Source: Haliclystus octoradiatus
Lineage: Eukaryota > Cnidaria > Staurozoa > Stauromedusae > Haliclystidae
Direction of reading: 5' to 3'
Assembly: GCA_916610825.1 (NCBI GenBank)
Contig: OU744450.1
Coordinates: 806,001-870,000 of the forward strand
Length of the DNA: 64,000 nucleotides
Under the pieces are notes generated by a model, which had not been told where the DNA came from, ran no database searches, and worked only from the letters and a program-made list of their open reading frames with translations. This document shows positions 1-15,300 of the stretch, piece after piece. The translations under genes and the position numbers were made by a program. The stretch's first letter is position 1; the number at the start of each line of letters is the position of its first letter.

Positions 1-3000
1 GAAAAAACTTGGCAACGTAATCAAGTCACTTATTACAGCAACTTAATGTAAAATTTTTGATTTTCAATTTTTTATGATTTGACCCTATTCCATAAAAAGC
101 GATCAGATATTTATAAAAGCTGGTACAGGCAACGTTTGAAGCTCGAGGTTTTGCTTTTGAACAAAATGTTTTGCCAATTCATGATACTATTTTCGCGCGC
201 TTTGTTCAAATTTCTCGAGTCTGGGTTTGACGGAACGAAAATATTTCCATAAAAACATTTGACTGGTACCTGTCCAAAGGGAGCCAAGAGAGGCACATCA
301 AAAATGTTCCAACTCTTGTGAATAGCTGGCATTAACAGTCCCATAACATTTCTAATTTGTTATCCGGTTGACTTCTGTTACAAAATTAAATCTGAGAGTT
401 CATTTATGTAATGTCCTTATGAGTTGTGTAATGATATCCAGCCTAAACTATTAGTGATAAACGTGTATCTCGACATCACATTGTGTTATTGGTTTAGAGG
501 CCAGATAGTTATTTTAAGTATATGTTTAGTATTAAGTCAAATAAATTGTAATTAATTCTACCAGTTATAAATATATATATAGCACAAATAAATATGCAAC
601 ACCTGCAAACTGGACCGCACGGAGAGATATTTTCGCTCCATCTCGCCCTTCTCATGAGGTTATATTTCCCGATTGCATGTAACTTGCACGGATCAATACG
701 AAGCAAACGAGGCTAATTATTTAATCATGGCATTTCATTCGGATACATGTAAACAAATAAGCAAGGGAGATAGCTATAACATTAAACAAGATTTAACTTT
801 TATATTATAATCATAATTAGCGCATTTTATTGATGTAGCTACATTATAATTACTATTTAGTAATGAATTTGAAGCTATATGAATAGAACATCGAGTATGC
901 ACACCCTTGAACAAAGTCATCAGTTTTGAATCGTCTTGTGCAACACGTCCTTTTGCAGCTCAATAAATCTACCAAAAGTAAACTGTTTCGGATTTCAGAA
1001 GATTGACGAACACATGAGTAAATTTATAAAGCACCGCGTTCAACCTACTGAGTCATTATGTATACATTTTGAAGAGCATAACATGGTACACAGCAGAGGA
1101 CGGTGTACAGAAGCCGGAGTCAAACTCCGGCAGAATTATCATCATTTCAACAGGAGCCGGATTTGACTAAATTTTTTTTGCCAGTCAGAGAAGGAATCTG
1201 AGCTGGCGGAGTCTAGAATGATATACTGCTGATACTTAATCCATTTTCGGATTTTGTACAGGAGTTTATTTGAGATACTTTGGAGCCGGAGCCTGAGTGT
1301 ACTTTTCTTGAATGAGTTGAACGCTTTTATAAAGACCTTTTTGGATTCTGAGTCAAACGATTCTGACTCGGTACACCTCTGATATGCAGTATGTTATCTT
1401 GGAATTTATGAAAGGCGAAACGAATAATTTGATCGAGATTGCGAATTCTACATTTCAAAACGTCCATCAAGGAGTACACGATTAGATTTGCAAATTTATA
1501 AACAGCTTTGGAGCTATAATACACGTATTTTATGAAACAAAGCAAAGGCTGTGTAGTCTACTAAAATTTCCTTAAATTTCATATAATTTTAGTACCAAAA
1601 GTTTCTAAAAGATTTCATTATACTCAGAGCTGTAAAATAGGCAAAAATATATTGAAAAATATAAGCATTTCATTAAGCTACAATAGAGTACACGAGTTTG
1701 CACTACGCAGCCATAACCTATGGTTTCCAGTCTGATCATGCAGAACGGGTGAAAACATTGCCGTATTGACATTTTCATAGGCCTTCGTGTATACATTACG
1801 AGTAAACTGAATTGCTATAAAAGAATTGTGTATTCTGTTGGAGAAAATATTTTGGTTTCTTTAATATTTTCGAAGAAGTACTAAATATTTTCTTGACATT
1901 TTTGAAAGTTTCTTACAAAAAAACTACGTGTAACTCAATCGAACTTTATTGTTGTTTCTTTTTACAAAATAAACGTTTCTTTGATAATCAGTTTAATTTT
2001 AATCGACTGGTATATATAATCCTCAAATATCTTTAGTAAATAAATAACAGGTTGATATGCGGTGGAATGTGAACAACTGCGGAAATTAAAAATTAAAATT
2101 CAGTTTATGACAACATCATTGATTTCTGAATTGAATCGTCGAAATGGACGCTGACAAAAATTAAAAATAAAGCTTCTTTCTAATTGCATACGCATTTTCA
2201 GGTATCAGTAAAATCGCAGAATGATAAAAGTAATCTAATTTAAGAATAATGATTTACATTAAAATAAATATAAAAGAAGGAAATACAGTGTTTCAAACGA
2301 TAAAAAGTAATAGAGATGCAAGTTCCCATATATTCTATATGCTAACTTATTAGATGCTTAGATGTCTTTATCTCGTGATAATCTACAAACAATATTTTAA
2401 TTTATTGCAATCGTCTTAAACATAAAAGTAAACAAACATAGTAAAATTTACATACATCCTCGATTGTTTAAGATATAACTGAGATATTTCAAGTCAATCC
2501 AGAATTCCATTAGTAGATTTAGATAAGCACGACTTTCAAACATTACAGTGGCTTAATTAGATGTTGAGTGGTTGTACTATATGATAATATGATCAGAATG
2601 GGTGAATATAGATGCATTTAAATATCTATATCAAAATGGGACTATTGGTTATGCTGATTTTATGGTGAGTAACGACTACGAATATTCATATTATACAACT
2701 TCTAAACATCGCAGTTGTTCTTAACTGGAATGGATATAGATATCAGGATGGGGGCGTGTCTCTAGTTAAGGAAAGGAGTGAATTATTTTGATAAACATCA
2801 TTAATTGGGCAAAATAAGAATTCTGATAAATTAAAATTATTTGTAAGGGATGATAATCGGAGTCATCGGGCGTTATTTTATAAAGTAATGATCGGTAATG
2901 CAGCTATATAGACTAAAGTAACAGCTGTACCGCGGCAGTAAATAAGCATTTGTCGCCTGTTTCCAGTCCTGTTTATAACTATATTCCCAAATGGCCCAAC

Positions 3001-3356
3001 AAATAATAAAGCGGGCGTGTTTCGTTGGAAAAGCGCAAAGAGCATTTTTGTGATTAATATATAGGGGTTAGAATGGTTGTATGGTGGACCTGTCTAATTG
3101 TCAACCTCACCTCGAAGTTCAAAGACCCTGAGATTACGGACGACCCTATTCATCATCATAATCATCATCATTCAATTTATTTAAATTCGTTTCAACTGTT
3201 AATTAAATACAGTTGCCATAGATTGTTTTATGAAATCTATACTCTATAGATTGTCAATGTGGAAATAAAGTTAAAGATAAGACGTTGTCTTCGTTACTCA
3301 GAGTTTCACGCGATATCGCTCATCACACGGTTGTTTCTATACTTCTCTGTCATTTA
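1..3356. other. Upstream non-coding region with no recognised gene
   Basis: Only short unconvincing reading frames are present, with no recognisable domain. Around 1105-1370 the sequence is rich in degenerate GGAG(C/T)CGGA / ACTCCGG words, including a short palindromic stretch near 1111-1130, which looks like an old interspersed repeat. The last few hundred bases probably contain the promoter and/or 5' untranslated exon of the giant gene that starts at 3371; I could not place a TATA box or transcription start. Confidence 0.5.
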
Positions 3357-3370
3357 GGCAGAAGCACTCA
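3330..3370 (+). other. Candidate splice acceptor just upstream of the giant gene's start codon
   Basis: A pyrimidine-rich tract ends in TTTAG at 3353-3357, followed by 13 bases and the ATG at 3371. This fits a 3' splice site for a 5'-UTR intron. In ascidians it could also be a spliced-leader trans-splice acceptor, since SL trans-splicing is established for Ciona. Which of the two applies cannot be decided from sequence alone. Confidence 0.4.
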
Positions 3371-6300
3371 ATGGATGTAAAACCATCAATACTCAAAATG
3401 GATTTGATTGTGATACGGGATTGTGATTCCGCCATATTTTATATGACCATTACTGTATTGTCTCTTTTCAGTTTTGCTGCCTCGATCACAGCACAAGACA
3501 TCCCTATCACAGTAAGGACATTACCCCAATTGAATATAACCAATCAATACACATTCAATTATACGTTACCAGTAGATACATTTAACGACCACACAGATGG
3601 CAATACGAGGTCGCTTAACCTCTTTCTGCTGCAATCAGATGGTAACCCCGTTGATAGTGACTCATGGATTCATCTACAAAAGTCAACATTGAGTATTATT
3701 GGTTATATAACACCGTCAGTATTCACCAATCAACCCGCAAGTGGATTTTACTCATTCAGAGTACTTGCATTAGATACAGACGGACATTCGGCTGATGCTG
3801 GATTAATCGTCCGAATTTTAACGCCGTACGTACGTGGTCATTACATCGTTACGTATAGGTTGATCTCGTTTAATCCACTCGTTGTAAATTCGTTGAGTAA
3901 TTCTGAGCTACTTATGATTCTTCATGGTCGTATGGCGCCATATTATAATTTACAAGAGAGTGACTTCGTACCAGAGGGTTTAAGCTATGTGCCTAGCACA
4001 GGACAATCAACAATATCTTATAATTTTACAACAAAATATTTCCAAGGAGACACGTGCAACCTGGATAAGATTGTTTCGTTTCGAAGAATGTTATTACACA
4101 ATACACAAAAGTTAACCGTATTCAGACCATTGATGGAGATTGTTGGCACAAGAGAACAATTCTTAGGTCCTTGTAGTGGACTTACGGCTGATATACCACA
4201 GATTGGTAATACAATATCTAGTTATACAGCAAATATTGGTCGGCCTTTTACATTTTTAATTCCACGCTCAAGTTTCACACTACCTCAGGGTAATACAATG
4301 CCGTTAACATTAAGCATTCTATTTAGTAATGGCAGTGCAGTTCCTTCATTTTATTGGGTAGCTATTTCCGATCCAATATTATCAGCAACAACAACAGTTA
4401 AAGGTTATGTTAGTATCGAAGACGTGGGAAATAAACGAACATTTGATTTTATTATTCGAGCATCAACACCGTTACAAGAAACAGCTTCGCAGACATTTCG
4501 CTTAACTATCGATGGCAATGTACCAACTGTTAACTTTGTTAGCACGATCACAGCCCAGAATACATTAGGATTATCGTATAATGACATTACTATTCGATTA
4601 TCCCAAGTACTCAGTTCATATCTCAATATTAATTTAGAGACGATAGCATTCACTAAAATAAGATCTGATACAGAGATAAGTGTGAGCTGGACATTTTTAG
4701 ACCTGGGCACAACAACGTGCGATAATGCTAGAGTCTCTGGTTTGATCAGGCAAATGACAGATGATAGAATATCACCCACTCAACTATTTCAACAACAACT
4801 AGAATCTCTTGGTTTGAGATCATCAACAATCAGTATTCAAGCATCCGGAATATGTGATGTACCATTTATTCAAAGACCGTTCCCTGGTCCATACGACATG
4901 ACATTTGGATCAATACAAACGTACACTATACCGAATGATATGTTTTATGATCCGACAGATGGCACTGATCTTACATTAACTTTATTACAAAATGGTAACG
5001 TTGTACCAACTACATCTTGGGTATATCTCGATGTGCAGAACAGAATGATTTACATTGTACCAATGACTGAGATCACACCGGCGACATCGAAGCAAATATT
5101 TCAACTACGTGCAACGGATAAAAGTGGATCCTATATCGATGAAAATATCATTATAAATATTATTGATAGTATCCCAACGTGGAATTTTCGATTCCAAGTA
5201 GTCGAATCGTCAACGCAACGTCCTGCGGCACAATACGCATATCAATTCCAACAGAAATTACTGTCATATTATAATGATGCCGTTGATTATTACGTCATTT
5301 TCCATCGCGTATCTTACAGTTCAATTCTTGGAAATCAGATATATTGGTCAAACGCAACATTTCAATCGACCACGTGTTCCTATTCGAATATTTACGATGT
5401 TTACATTCGTCTATACAATGCTCAAAGCAGGATTGTTAATGAGCAATTTCAAAATAGAATGAAGCCAGAATTTACTGTCACGCAAATCTTAGACGAGCAT
5501 GTTGGGGCATGTGCTGATTGGGGGTCACGTCCACCCCAGTTGAATGTCCAGTTATTCATAGCGTTAGATACACAAAGGACAGTTTCATTCTGTAGTGTCA
5601 ATAGTCTGGTATTACCTGTCAAACTATTCGAAGATGAAGTTGATGGAGATTTACGAACATTGACAAAATATCTGAGTTACGACAACGAGACAAGGATCCC
5701 TCGAGACAGTTGGATTGGTCTCGATTCAGTAGATAATACAATCTATGCGGTCCCCAATAACAAGGCCTGGGATCAAAAGCCGCCCACGTCTGCTATTTAT
5801 GTCATCAAATTCAATGCAGAGGATTCAAGCCAACGGAAGGGACAAACGCAGTTACGTTACACGTTAGGCGGTACCAGACCTCCTCAGTATTACACCATTA
5901 CGTTAACTATGAATATCTTTGGGATGATAAATAAGGCAGAGGCTGTTCAAACAGGGCGGATTTTAAATGAATTATTCACATCTATTGGACAACAACCAAT
6001 CAAATCACTCTATCCTAAATCATACTCAGTTATAACACGCAATGGAAATGATGGTACGACCGCAATGGAGTGTGGCATATGTGGCATGCAAGAAGGCCAA
6101 TGCAACAATGCCCTCATTTTATCAATTAGAGATGTATTTCTGATGCCTGGGACAGATACAATGCGTACTGGATTAGAGGCAGTCATCGCAGGAGCATTTC
6201 AAATAACTCAAATTACAGAACAGTATTTTGGGCCATGTTTTGATAACCCACCCGTCGTAGGCCGCAATATTCCTGGTTTAGCAATTGGTTTGCGTAGCAT

Positions 6301-9300
6301 GCTCTCTACTACCATCTCCAGTGACACCTTTACAGATGTTGAAGATGGCAATGCAGACAACTTAAAATTAACTTTAACCACAGATAGTGGGCAAGCATTG
6401 ACGCAGCAAAGTTGGATTCAATTTGACAGTACCACGCGTACAATTACAGGGCTGTTAACAGCAGACATGAATATAGCACAGTTGCCTGCAATAGCCTCAT
6501 TTCGACTAACTGCAACAGATTCGGGCGAGAAATCTGTCGCCCAAACAATTCAAGTGGCTTTCAATAAAGCCTCGTTCACATCTTACTACAGGGTAACTAT
6601 GGTGATGCAGCTACTATCAACCACAACAACAATTAACAATCTTCATACGGTTGCCTCTCTAATCGGTACTTACATGGATGACAATGGATCTGGTCTTCAT
6701 ATCGTTTCATATCAACAAAGTAGCAACCAAAACCAGTTCACCATCGTGTGGAGTAACAGCACTGTGCAGTGGGACCCTTGTGATTTCAATCAATACTACA
6801 GCTTCCGTTCTGCTCTGAAAACAAACGATGGAGCTTTTAAACAGTCATTCACAAATATCTTCAGCCCGCAATTCCGCTTGATATCAATCACGGATAGCTT
6901 GACAGGGCCTTGTGGTACAGACGCCCCACCAAGGGTACAGCAAACCATTGATAATGTCGATATTGATTCGTGTCGAACAATGTTATTCCCAATCCCAGCA
7001 TCGACTTTTATTGATAACGAGGATGGTAATACGAGGTCACTGACGATCAACCTATTAAGAAGTAATGGTTTACCATTGGAGAACAATGATTGGCTTAGCT
7101 TTGATCAATCACAGCAACAGGTAACAGTCGTTGCATCGAGGTCGCTCAAATCGTTGACGTCTTCAGAGTTAAAATTTATCGTCAAGGCAACAGATCAATC
7201 TGGTCTTTCTGCTGAAACATCAATTCAATTTAACATCCTCGCCAGCGATACATCCCCCAGTCATACTGTACGGTTTAAATATCAGTTGAAAGGAACGACG
7301 GCTAACACTTTATATACTGATGTTTACAATAGCCTCAGGAGAGATCTCCTTGTTTACTTAGGTGAAGAAACCTGGTCGAGGACGATAGAGTATCAACAAC
7401 TACCAACTGTATTAGATGATCTAACTGAGCAATCATTGGATTTACGTAATTGTTTACAAGATAATACTCGATGTGATAATACTTCCATAACAGCATTGAT
7501 GGCATCGCTCCAAGGTGTTAATAATGCACCATCAACTGGACTACAAAATGCATTAAAAGATACATTTGACGTCACATCTGTTGAATCAATCTTCTCAGGT
7601 GTTTGCAAGCCTGAACCACCAACAGTAGCAAATACTATCCCAGTGTTGGACATAGCTTATTGTGGCTTCTTAGAATATCAAATACCATCAAATATATTTC
7701 ACGACCCAGTAGATGGCTCCACGGATAATCTAGTACTAGAATTATTGAATAGCTTTGGTGGTCCGTTGGCTGCGGATTTCTTCGCCAGTATTACACAATC
7801 TACGCAAACGTTAACTGTTGTATTGAGTAACGAATTATTCGATTCGAACAATATTCCAGCCGAATTATTATGGGGTCTGAGAGCGACTAACAAAGCTGGT
7901 TTATCTATTACAACTGCACTCCGTCTGAAAGTGAATCAAAACAACTTTCAATATAGTTACTACTACAATATGAATCTAAGAATCGATGGGGCAAACCCAG
8001 GTGATATCCCCTCCAGTATTGTTGTAGCAAATTTCATGAAACTAACCCAAAAATATCTGACGGGTAGCGAGACATCAAATCAAATTCACATTATTAAACT
8101 CAATAGATTATTGCCACAGATGATCAATCTACAGTGGACTACCTGTGAATTAGGATATGAACCATGTGAACGTGATAAGATTCGTGATCTCGATGCAAAA
8201 CTCATCAATCCATTGGGAACGAACACACAATATTCCGACGCACTCTCGTCACAGTTTACGGTTTTGTTTTTTCAAAATTTAAAATCTGGACCATGTGCTA
8301 TTGCAAATTTGAAACCTCAAGTGAGAAAACTGGTTGGAGACAGAATTGTTGAGCCTTGTTCATTTTTCAAAACTGATTCACTGAAGAATTATTTCCAAGA
8401 TGAAGAAGACGGAAGGAATCTGAATTTTAGAATAACGCAAATTAACCAAAGACCGGTGTCAGCAAATCCTTGGGTAAGACAAGTTCATTAGCTGGGGGGG
8501 TTACAGGGTCATAGACGGATATACATAATTTGTTATTTCTTGTAAGTCATTCTTCTTCGTTTAATAGTTGGTCCAAATACACATAATCCATTTCATATAC
8601 CCCTATTGGATCCATCTTTATTGGATCTTATACCTGGACAATGCTTTCCCGTAGTTTTAATGATCTATTTGAGATTCAAATGTCTCACATTCTAATTTCA
8701 ATCAACGTTCAATATGTTCCATCATAGACGATTAGCTCAACAGCAACTAGACTGTCTCTCCATGTTCCAATCCCCCTGAAGGTCAACTCATGCAGCCTTG
8801 ATTTTTTCCTGGAACATCAATTGATAGAACCCTCTTCTGATAGCGGACGCAATAGTCAAGAGAGAATATTGCATTACGAGTAGCTGCAGTGTAACGTTGC
8901 GCATTGGCTATGAAGACCTTTCTCAAATGAAATCTGTTGGAATTGATATGCAGTGTTCGCGTCTGAAATATTTAACGTGCACATTTCATCATTTCTCTAG
9001 GTCACTCTTGTTATTGGATACCATATGCATTATTCCTTATAAAGAATAAATATATCCTATGATGCATATGTAGTAATGAATTTGCCTTCGATGGAAAGTC
9101 ACCTGTCTATAGCGGTCACACAAATTAACAGTCCATCGGTATCTGTTATAATTTCCAAGGGGTGTTGTAAACATGTTTATTGGATGTGCCAAATAGTGAA
9201 TGATAGTGAACCCTTCTTTCATCAGATATCAATTCAATTTAAACTCGATTATTTAAACAGTTATTCTAATTTTGCTGTGAGCGCCACATTATACGAGACC

Positions 9301-12300
9301 CAACTGGTCATTTGTTTTATCAGCATTTCTGTTTTTCACCCATTTGAGAATAAATCCCTAACGGCATATTATGTTGAGTTCCTATTCTAATTATAACGTT
9401 TTATTCTTGTTTGTTTTCAAGATCTGTGTCAATCACGTAACGTATGAAATCAACGCCGTCATCACGTTAGACGTTGTGAAGAACCAAAGGTACGATGGCT
9501 ATAACATTACTGTGAGAGCAACAGACACGGCTGGCGCATTTGTTGAATCAAGTTTCATGATTACATTAACAACAGATATTCCACCGCAGGTCTTCTATCA
9601 GATACGCGTAACATTAACGGCAAGTGATCATAGCACACATGAATTTCAATCAATCTACGATCGTCTGGATGTTATTTCATCTATAAATACATTTTATAAC
9701 ACGAATGCAACAAATGTTATATCGTATAGCAGACAGAACACGCAAGTGATTATCACGTTGAGTTATTGTGGATTGCCAAACAGGTGTGATAACAACTTAG
9801 CGAATCAACATTTTGCAAGACTGGTCTCGAGTACAGGTGTACCTGATTCTCAATTCGCACAATCATTTCAACCAACGTTTAGTGTCAACTCAATCGCAAC
9901 AATTAAAGATGAAAATTGTGATGGGCCTGTCAACCCACCACGCCCTACTGTCTCAGAATGGACGTGGACAATGTCCTACTGTGGCGGATTTCGGCGTCAA
10001 GTGCCTGCTGGTTTGTTCATTGACGAGGAGGAAGGTGATGCTAGGAGCCTTACTTTATTCCTTCGTACATCAACAAACCTCTTGATTACTCGATTCAACT
10101 GGATTCAATTTGATCAATCGACACAGACAACATTTGGTTTAGCTTCGAGATCTGAGGCATTGGCTCACAACACAGCAAATACTCTCTATACTTTAATTGC
10201 CAGAGATAGGACAGGGCTTGAAGCAGAATTGAAAGTCAGAATCATATTCGAAATACCGCAAGAGCCGACATATTTATTCAACATAGCATACGCAAAGACT
10301 TTTTCTACAACGGAACGAACAGTTGAAGAAAAAATATTATTTATGAATCAGTTAACATCATATTTTGGTGATCAAACAACAAACAGTTTTGGTTTAATTT
10401 CACAGCAGTTTAAGACAAACGATGAAAGAGAAACAAAGTTCTGTAACTGTTCAGTGTCGTATAATCCATGTGATATTGCGCAGTTATTGATTCTTCAAAA
10501 TAGAATGTTTGGTTCTGACAATGTTCCAACAGGTGAATTCAAAGCAGGGATGCGTCCCCCTTTCAGTGTTACTTTGGGTTACCCAACCGTCTTAAGCCCC
10601 TGTGGGGTAACTACTAATCCCCCTATACTAAGGAACCCCATTGTTTTACTCAACATTTCTATATGTACTTATTACACCTTCAAAATTCCTGCTGACGTAT
10701 TTTATGATTACGACCAAGGAGATACAAGGTCGCTACAATTAAAATTATTAAGGACAGGCTCAAATACCCCATTTACCAACTTTGAATGGATGACATTAGG
10801 CAGTAGTACACAGACAATAAAGGTTATTGCTACAGTTGAGAGCTTATTACTATCACCTAGCATTGGATTCCCAACTACTTTACAAGCAACAGACAATACA
10901 CAATTAACGGCCAATGATGATTTCGATGTGAAATTATACGGACCAACTCAAGTACTCCAAGAATGTTCCTTCACGACAACATTGAAGAGTTCAACGTCAT
11001 TAATAAATAGCATTACTGTAGATCTCCTTCAATCCTTCGCATCCTCTATTGCTAGCTATTTTGGTGTAACTAGAGAAGAGATTGCCTTCATTGGATATCA
11101 GCAGAGCCTCTCTGGCGATACATTTACTTTCACATGGAGTTACTGTTCACTAAAATACTCTTCTCTCACATCACTCCAATCAACTATGCAAGTGGATTAC
11201 GATAGTCTTGTTCATAAGATTCTAAAACAATTGTATGAATCAGATCAAAGCACACTTAGAAGTTCTTTCAGATCTGCGTTTGGATTTCAATACACTTTGG
11301 ATGTATTCACGCAAACGTTTAGTGGACGTTGCGAAAACTTTCCTCCGACACCACCATCTCCTGATTACACTCTCCATATAAACGTTACATCAAGTGGAAG
11401 CTACAGATTGCTGCTAGAGGAAACATTGTTTTATGATCGAGAAGATGGAAGCACAAGCAATCTCAAATTAATGATTACAAATGAACAGTTTCAAACTGTG
11501 AGAATCGATAGTTTTATAAATGTTGAAATCACGCAGCGTACATTATATATCGCTATGAGACGACAACAGCGACAAGAAAGCATCACCAAAGTCTATCGGT
11601 ATTACCTCGTTGCAGAAGACTCTGGTGGCAAACGAGGTCACATTACATTACTCATCAAAAGACTGCCATTTGTGAATCATCTTTCGCCATTTTGGTTTAC
11701 CTTTTATTTCAGTGTTACGCAGACAACAACGACAGCAACAACATATGCAAAACAGCTAGATGATATTATCCAATCAATAACATCGTATTATCAATACCAA
11801 AGTAGAAGTAGCGTCTCAGTAATTGATTATCTCTACAGCCAAAGTATCTCATCTTCATCACGGGTTCTGATGTGGCGCCCTTACCTCCAACAGACGTGTA
11901 CATCTACAACGTATCAACGGACAAGAGAAGCAAGGACTGTAACAGGACAAGTTATCTCAGCCTTACAGCAGGCATTTCCTGGTAGCCTTCATCTTGATCG
12001 TATATACATTAATTCAACATGTGAAGATAATACCACCCCACCAAGCCCAGTTGATCCTGTCCCCACTTTGAATGTCAGCTACTGTTCCCTATTTAGTTAT
12101 TCCCTTGCACTTACCACGTTCGTTGATCAAATCGATGGAAACATCAGAAATTTAAATTTACGCCTGTTAGATGAAAACCTCGTTCCTATAACATCCGCCT
12201 CGTCAATGCAGCTTGATCAATCAACGCTGTCATTGTATACAATAGCATCTGACAGTTGGTATAAATCAAATGAGATCACAAAGTTCTATTTGGAAGCTGC

Positions 12301-15300
12301 AAATAGTGCTGGTCTGCGATCTAGAACACCAGTCTCCGTCGTCTTGAGTCAGTCGCCGTTTATCAGCGATTGTCCATGTACTAGTTCATTCCGGACACTG
12401 CCGACCGAAGTAAGCAGCGTTGCCGATATTGATGTCGCAATTCAGTTTCTTAACCAATTGAAATCCTATTATCAAGATTCTATAATTCGAACAAAGCTAA
12501 TTCGGTTTACACGTACATCATCAAGTGAATATTCTATTACTTGGAGTAACTGCTCATTTTCATTCGCAACACAGTATCAAGCCTTATTTGGGCTTCAAGA
12601 GAGTGACCGTACAGCCATTAATTCCATTTTTGATTTATTAATTAATAGAGCAGATGGATCAATTAATTCTAATATGATCACTTCATTTTCATCACGGTTA
12701 AGTGTTACAGATGTTTCAACTAGTTACGCTTGCATTGAAACACCGCCTGAGCCGCAGACCATATCAACAACAATCTTAGCTGAATTATGCACGACGTTTC
12801 AAGATCCAATTTCAAAGACACTATTTATAGACAAACAAGATGGCGATGCCAGCAATCTACATTTATCTTTACTTAATTTAGATGCAACACCATTGGCTAA
12901 AGATAGTTGGGTGAATTACAATGCTTTAACTCAAATCGTCTTTGGTACAGTTACTCTGAAAGTCAGGGTCGATGTGCCAACTAATGGATACCGATATCTT
13001 CTCATTGCAATCGATAAATCGGGTAGATCATCCAATTTGACATATATTATTAAAATGGCCAATCCATTACCGATATTCGAGATAAAGTTTGTGATGGGAT
13101 TTATCAACCATCAGCCATTTGATACAACCACTGCTGTATTTTTTTCAAATATTACAACGAGGCTAACCTCTTATTTGAAACAAAATTCAATTGATAACCA
13201 TGTATTTATTCATGAATATAATATAGCATCACATATAGTCTGGTCACCGTGTGGATATAAATGTACTCCAACATCTAGATCGAATCTATTAACATTATTG
13301 CAGCAAACAAACGGCTTCCCTGCACCATCACCAAACCTTTTAAGTGCACTCCGGCCATTATACACGGTTACATCGATTTCCGAAGAGACGAACAAGTGTG
13401 AATCATCCACCGGTATAGTGATTATCACAACAATTATAGTCAGGTTCAATGCTTCGATTTGTGGCTGGTTTGAGTATCAGCTCCCAAGCAACACATTCAC
13501 TGACAACCAAGGGAGAGTGACGTCACAATTTAATGTTGATATGGTATTCACATTCGACGATATGGCCTTGCCTTCTGATTGGATAATACAATACAACAAA
13601 GCCAAGCAGACAATATCTGGTGTAGCGGTGGGCCAAGCTCTATCTCAAACATACACGTTCAAGCTAATTGGATCATCGATAACAACTGACCAAAGCGCAT
13701 CAACAACGCTTCATTTGGCATTTCCTGGATACCCATTAATTAAGCCGGTTGTATGTTCCATCATTTTTGAATTTGAAATTAGTTACAATGAAGCATTATC
13801 TGATGCTTTTATTCTTATTGAAATACTCAAGAAAATTTCAGAAGTTCTAGAAACCTCGACACAACAACTACATATCGTTCAGTATAGTAAAACAGCATCT
13901 CAGTTAACAGTTGAATGGACAAACTGTACATTTTTTTATCTCTTACAACAAAGTCAAATATCAATCTACCATCAATATACAGCAGTACTGATTAATCGTG
14001 TTTTTAGTACCTACACATCTGACAGTGCAGTGCTACATCAACGCTTCTTAAATAAATTTCAAGGACAGTTGAAGTTAATCAGTGGTCGTACAAACGGGAA
14101 TTGTACCCAACCACCACCAACTCCGCCAACAGTAAATGGTACAATCGTCATCACGGTTACTAACTGTGGAATGTTCCATCGCCAAGTATCACGGTATCTA
14201 TTTTATAATTCAGATGGGACAGATGCAAGGTCAATGGTACTGCAGCTCATCTCATCTGATAATTCCGTCTTATCAAAGAAATCGTGGATTTCAATACGAA
14301 ATAATCAGTATATTTTTGGTACACCAACATATTCAAATCAACTCATTCAGCCATCTGGTGGTTTCGTATTCCGTTTAAAAGCAACTAACATTCATGGATT
14401 AAGTATTACGACAAGTGTTACCGTGATTTTAAGCGGGCCCAAAGCAGTCACGCCCGTGTTTTCAATAACTGTGATTAGCAATATTGCGCCATGGAATCAG
14501 ACATCTGATCATGACGTCATCATTCCAATTTTTAGGAAAGTTGGTAAATACATGGGAGATCCAAACGCTCGTCTCAGGCTCCTTGGTGATGTTATTTATG
14601 ATTCTAGTTCAAGTGTTCTTACGATGACATTTACAAACTGCAGCAGTTGTGATCTGACCACTAATTTGAAACTCCTCCAAGTTGACACTGACGTAACATT
14701 TAAACAAAATATGTTGCCTGAATTTGCAGTAACTCTTGTTGAAGTATTCCCAACAGAGATCGATGAGTCAGAATGTGATGACATTGAGGTAAGACCAAAG
14801 AGAGCCCTCAACGTATCATTCTGTGAACGATTAATCTTAACGAGTCAACAGTTTTTTGATGGCATTTCATATCAACCAACAAATGACTATGTTATTGATA
14901 TAGGGACGGCAACAAACAACCCCCTACCAATTGATTCCCCTATTTGGATTGACCCTACAACTGGGATCCTCTATGTAGTTCCCACGCCAGAAGCAAAACA
15001 GAGTCAACCTTTCGATGGAGTCGTTTATCAAATATCGATTAAACTGAAATTGAGTAACATTGTCATTGCAAGGCAATTATTGACGCTGACCATTATGGAT
15101 GAACCTCCTCAGCCACGTGTAACCTTATCACTGCGCATGCGTACAGTTTTGAGCTCTTCGAATCAAAACATGATGTTTGTCAATACAATTTGGAATCACT
15201 TCTCATCCTACTTAACAGTTTCAAAGTTAACACATATCTCATTCACAAGAACATCGTCATCTCCTTTCATATTTGAACATAAATTTGGAAATTGTTCTCT

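Noticed and set aside
936-1796. Small reading frames in the first 3 kb
   Set aside because: No domain, no splice context, and composition typical of chance frames in AT-rich DNA; part overlaps a degenerate repeat.
8474-9421. Two separate giant genes, with stop at 8491 and start at 9371
   Set aside because: Consensus splice sites in the same phase rejoin a split CADG domain exactly; the stop and the second ATG are inside the intron.
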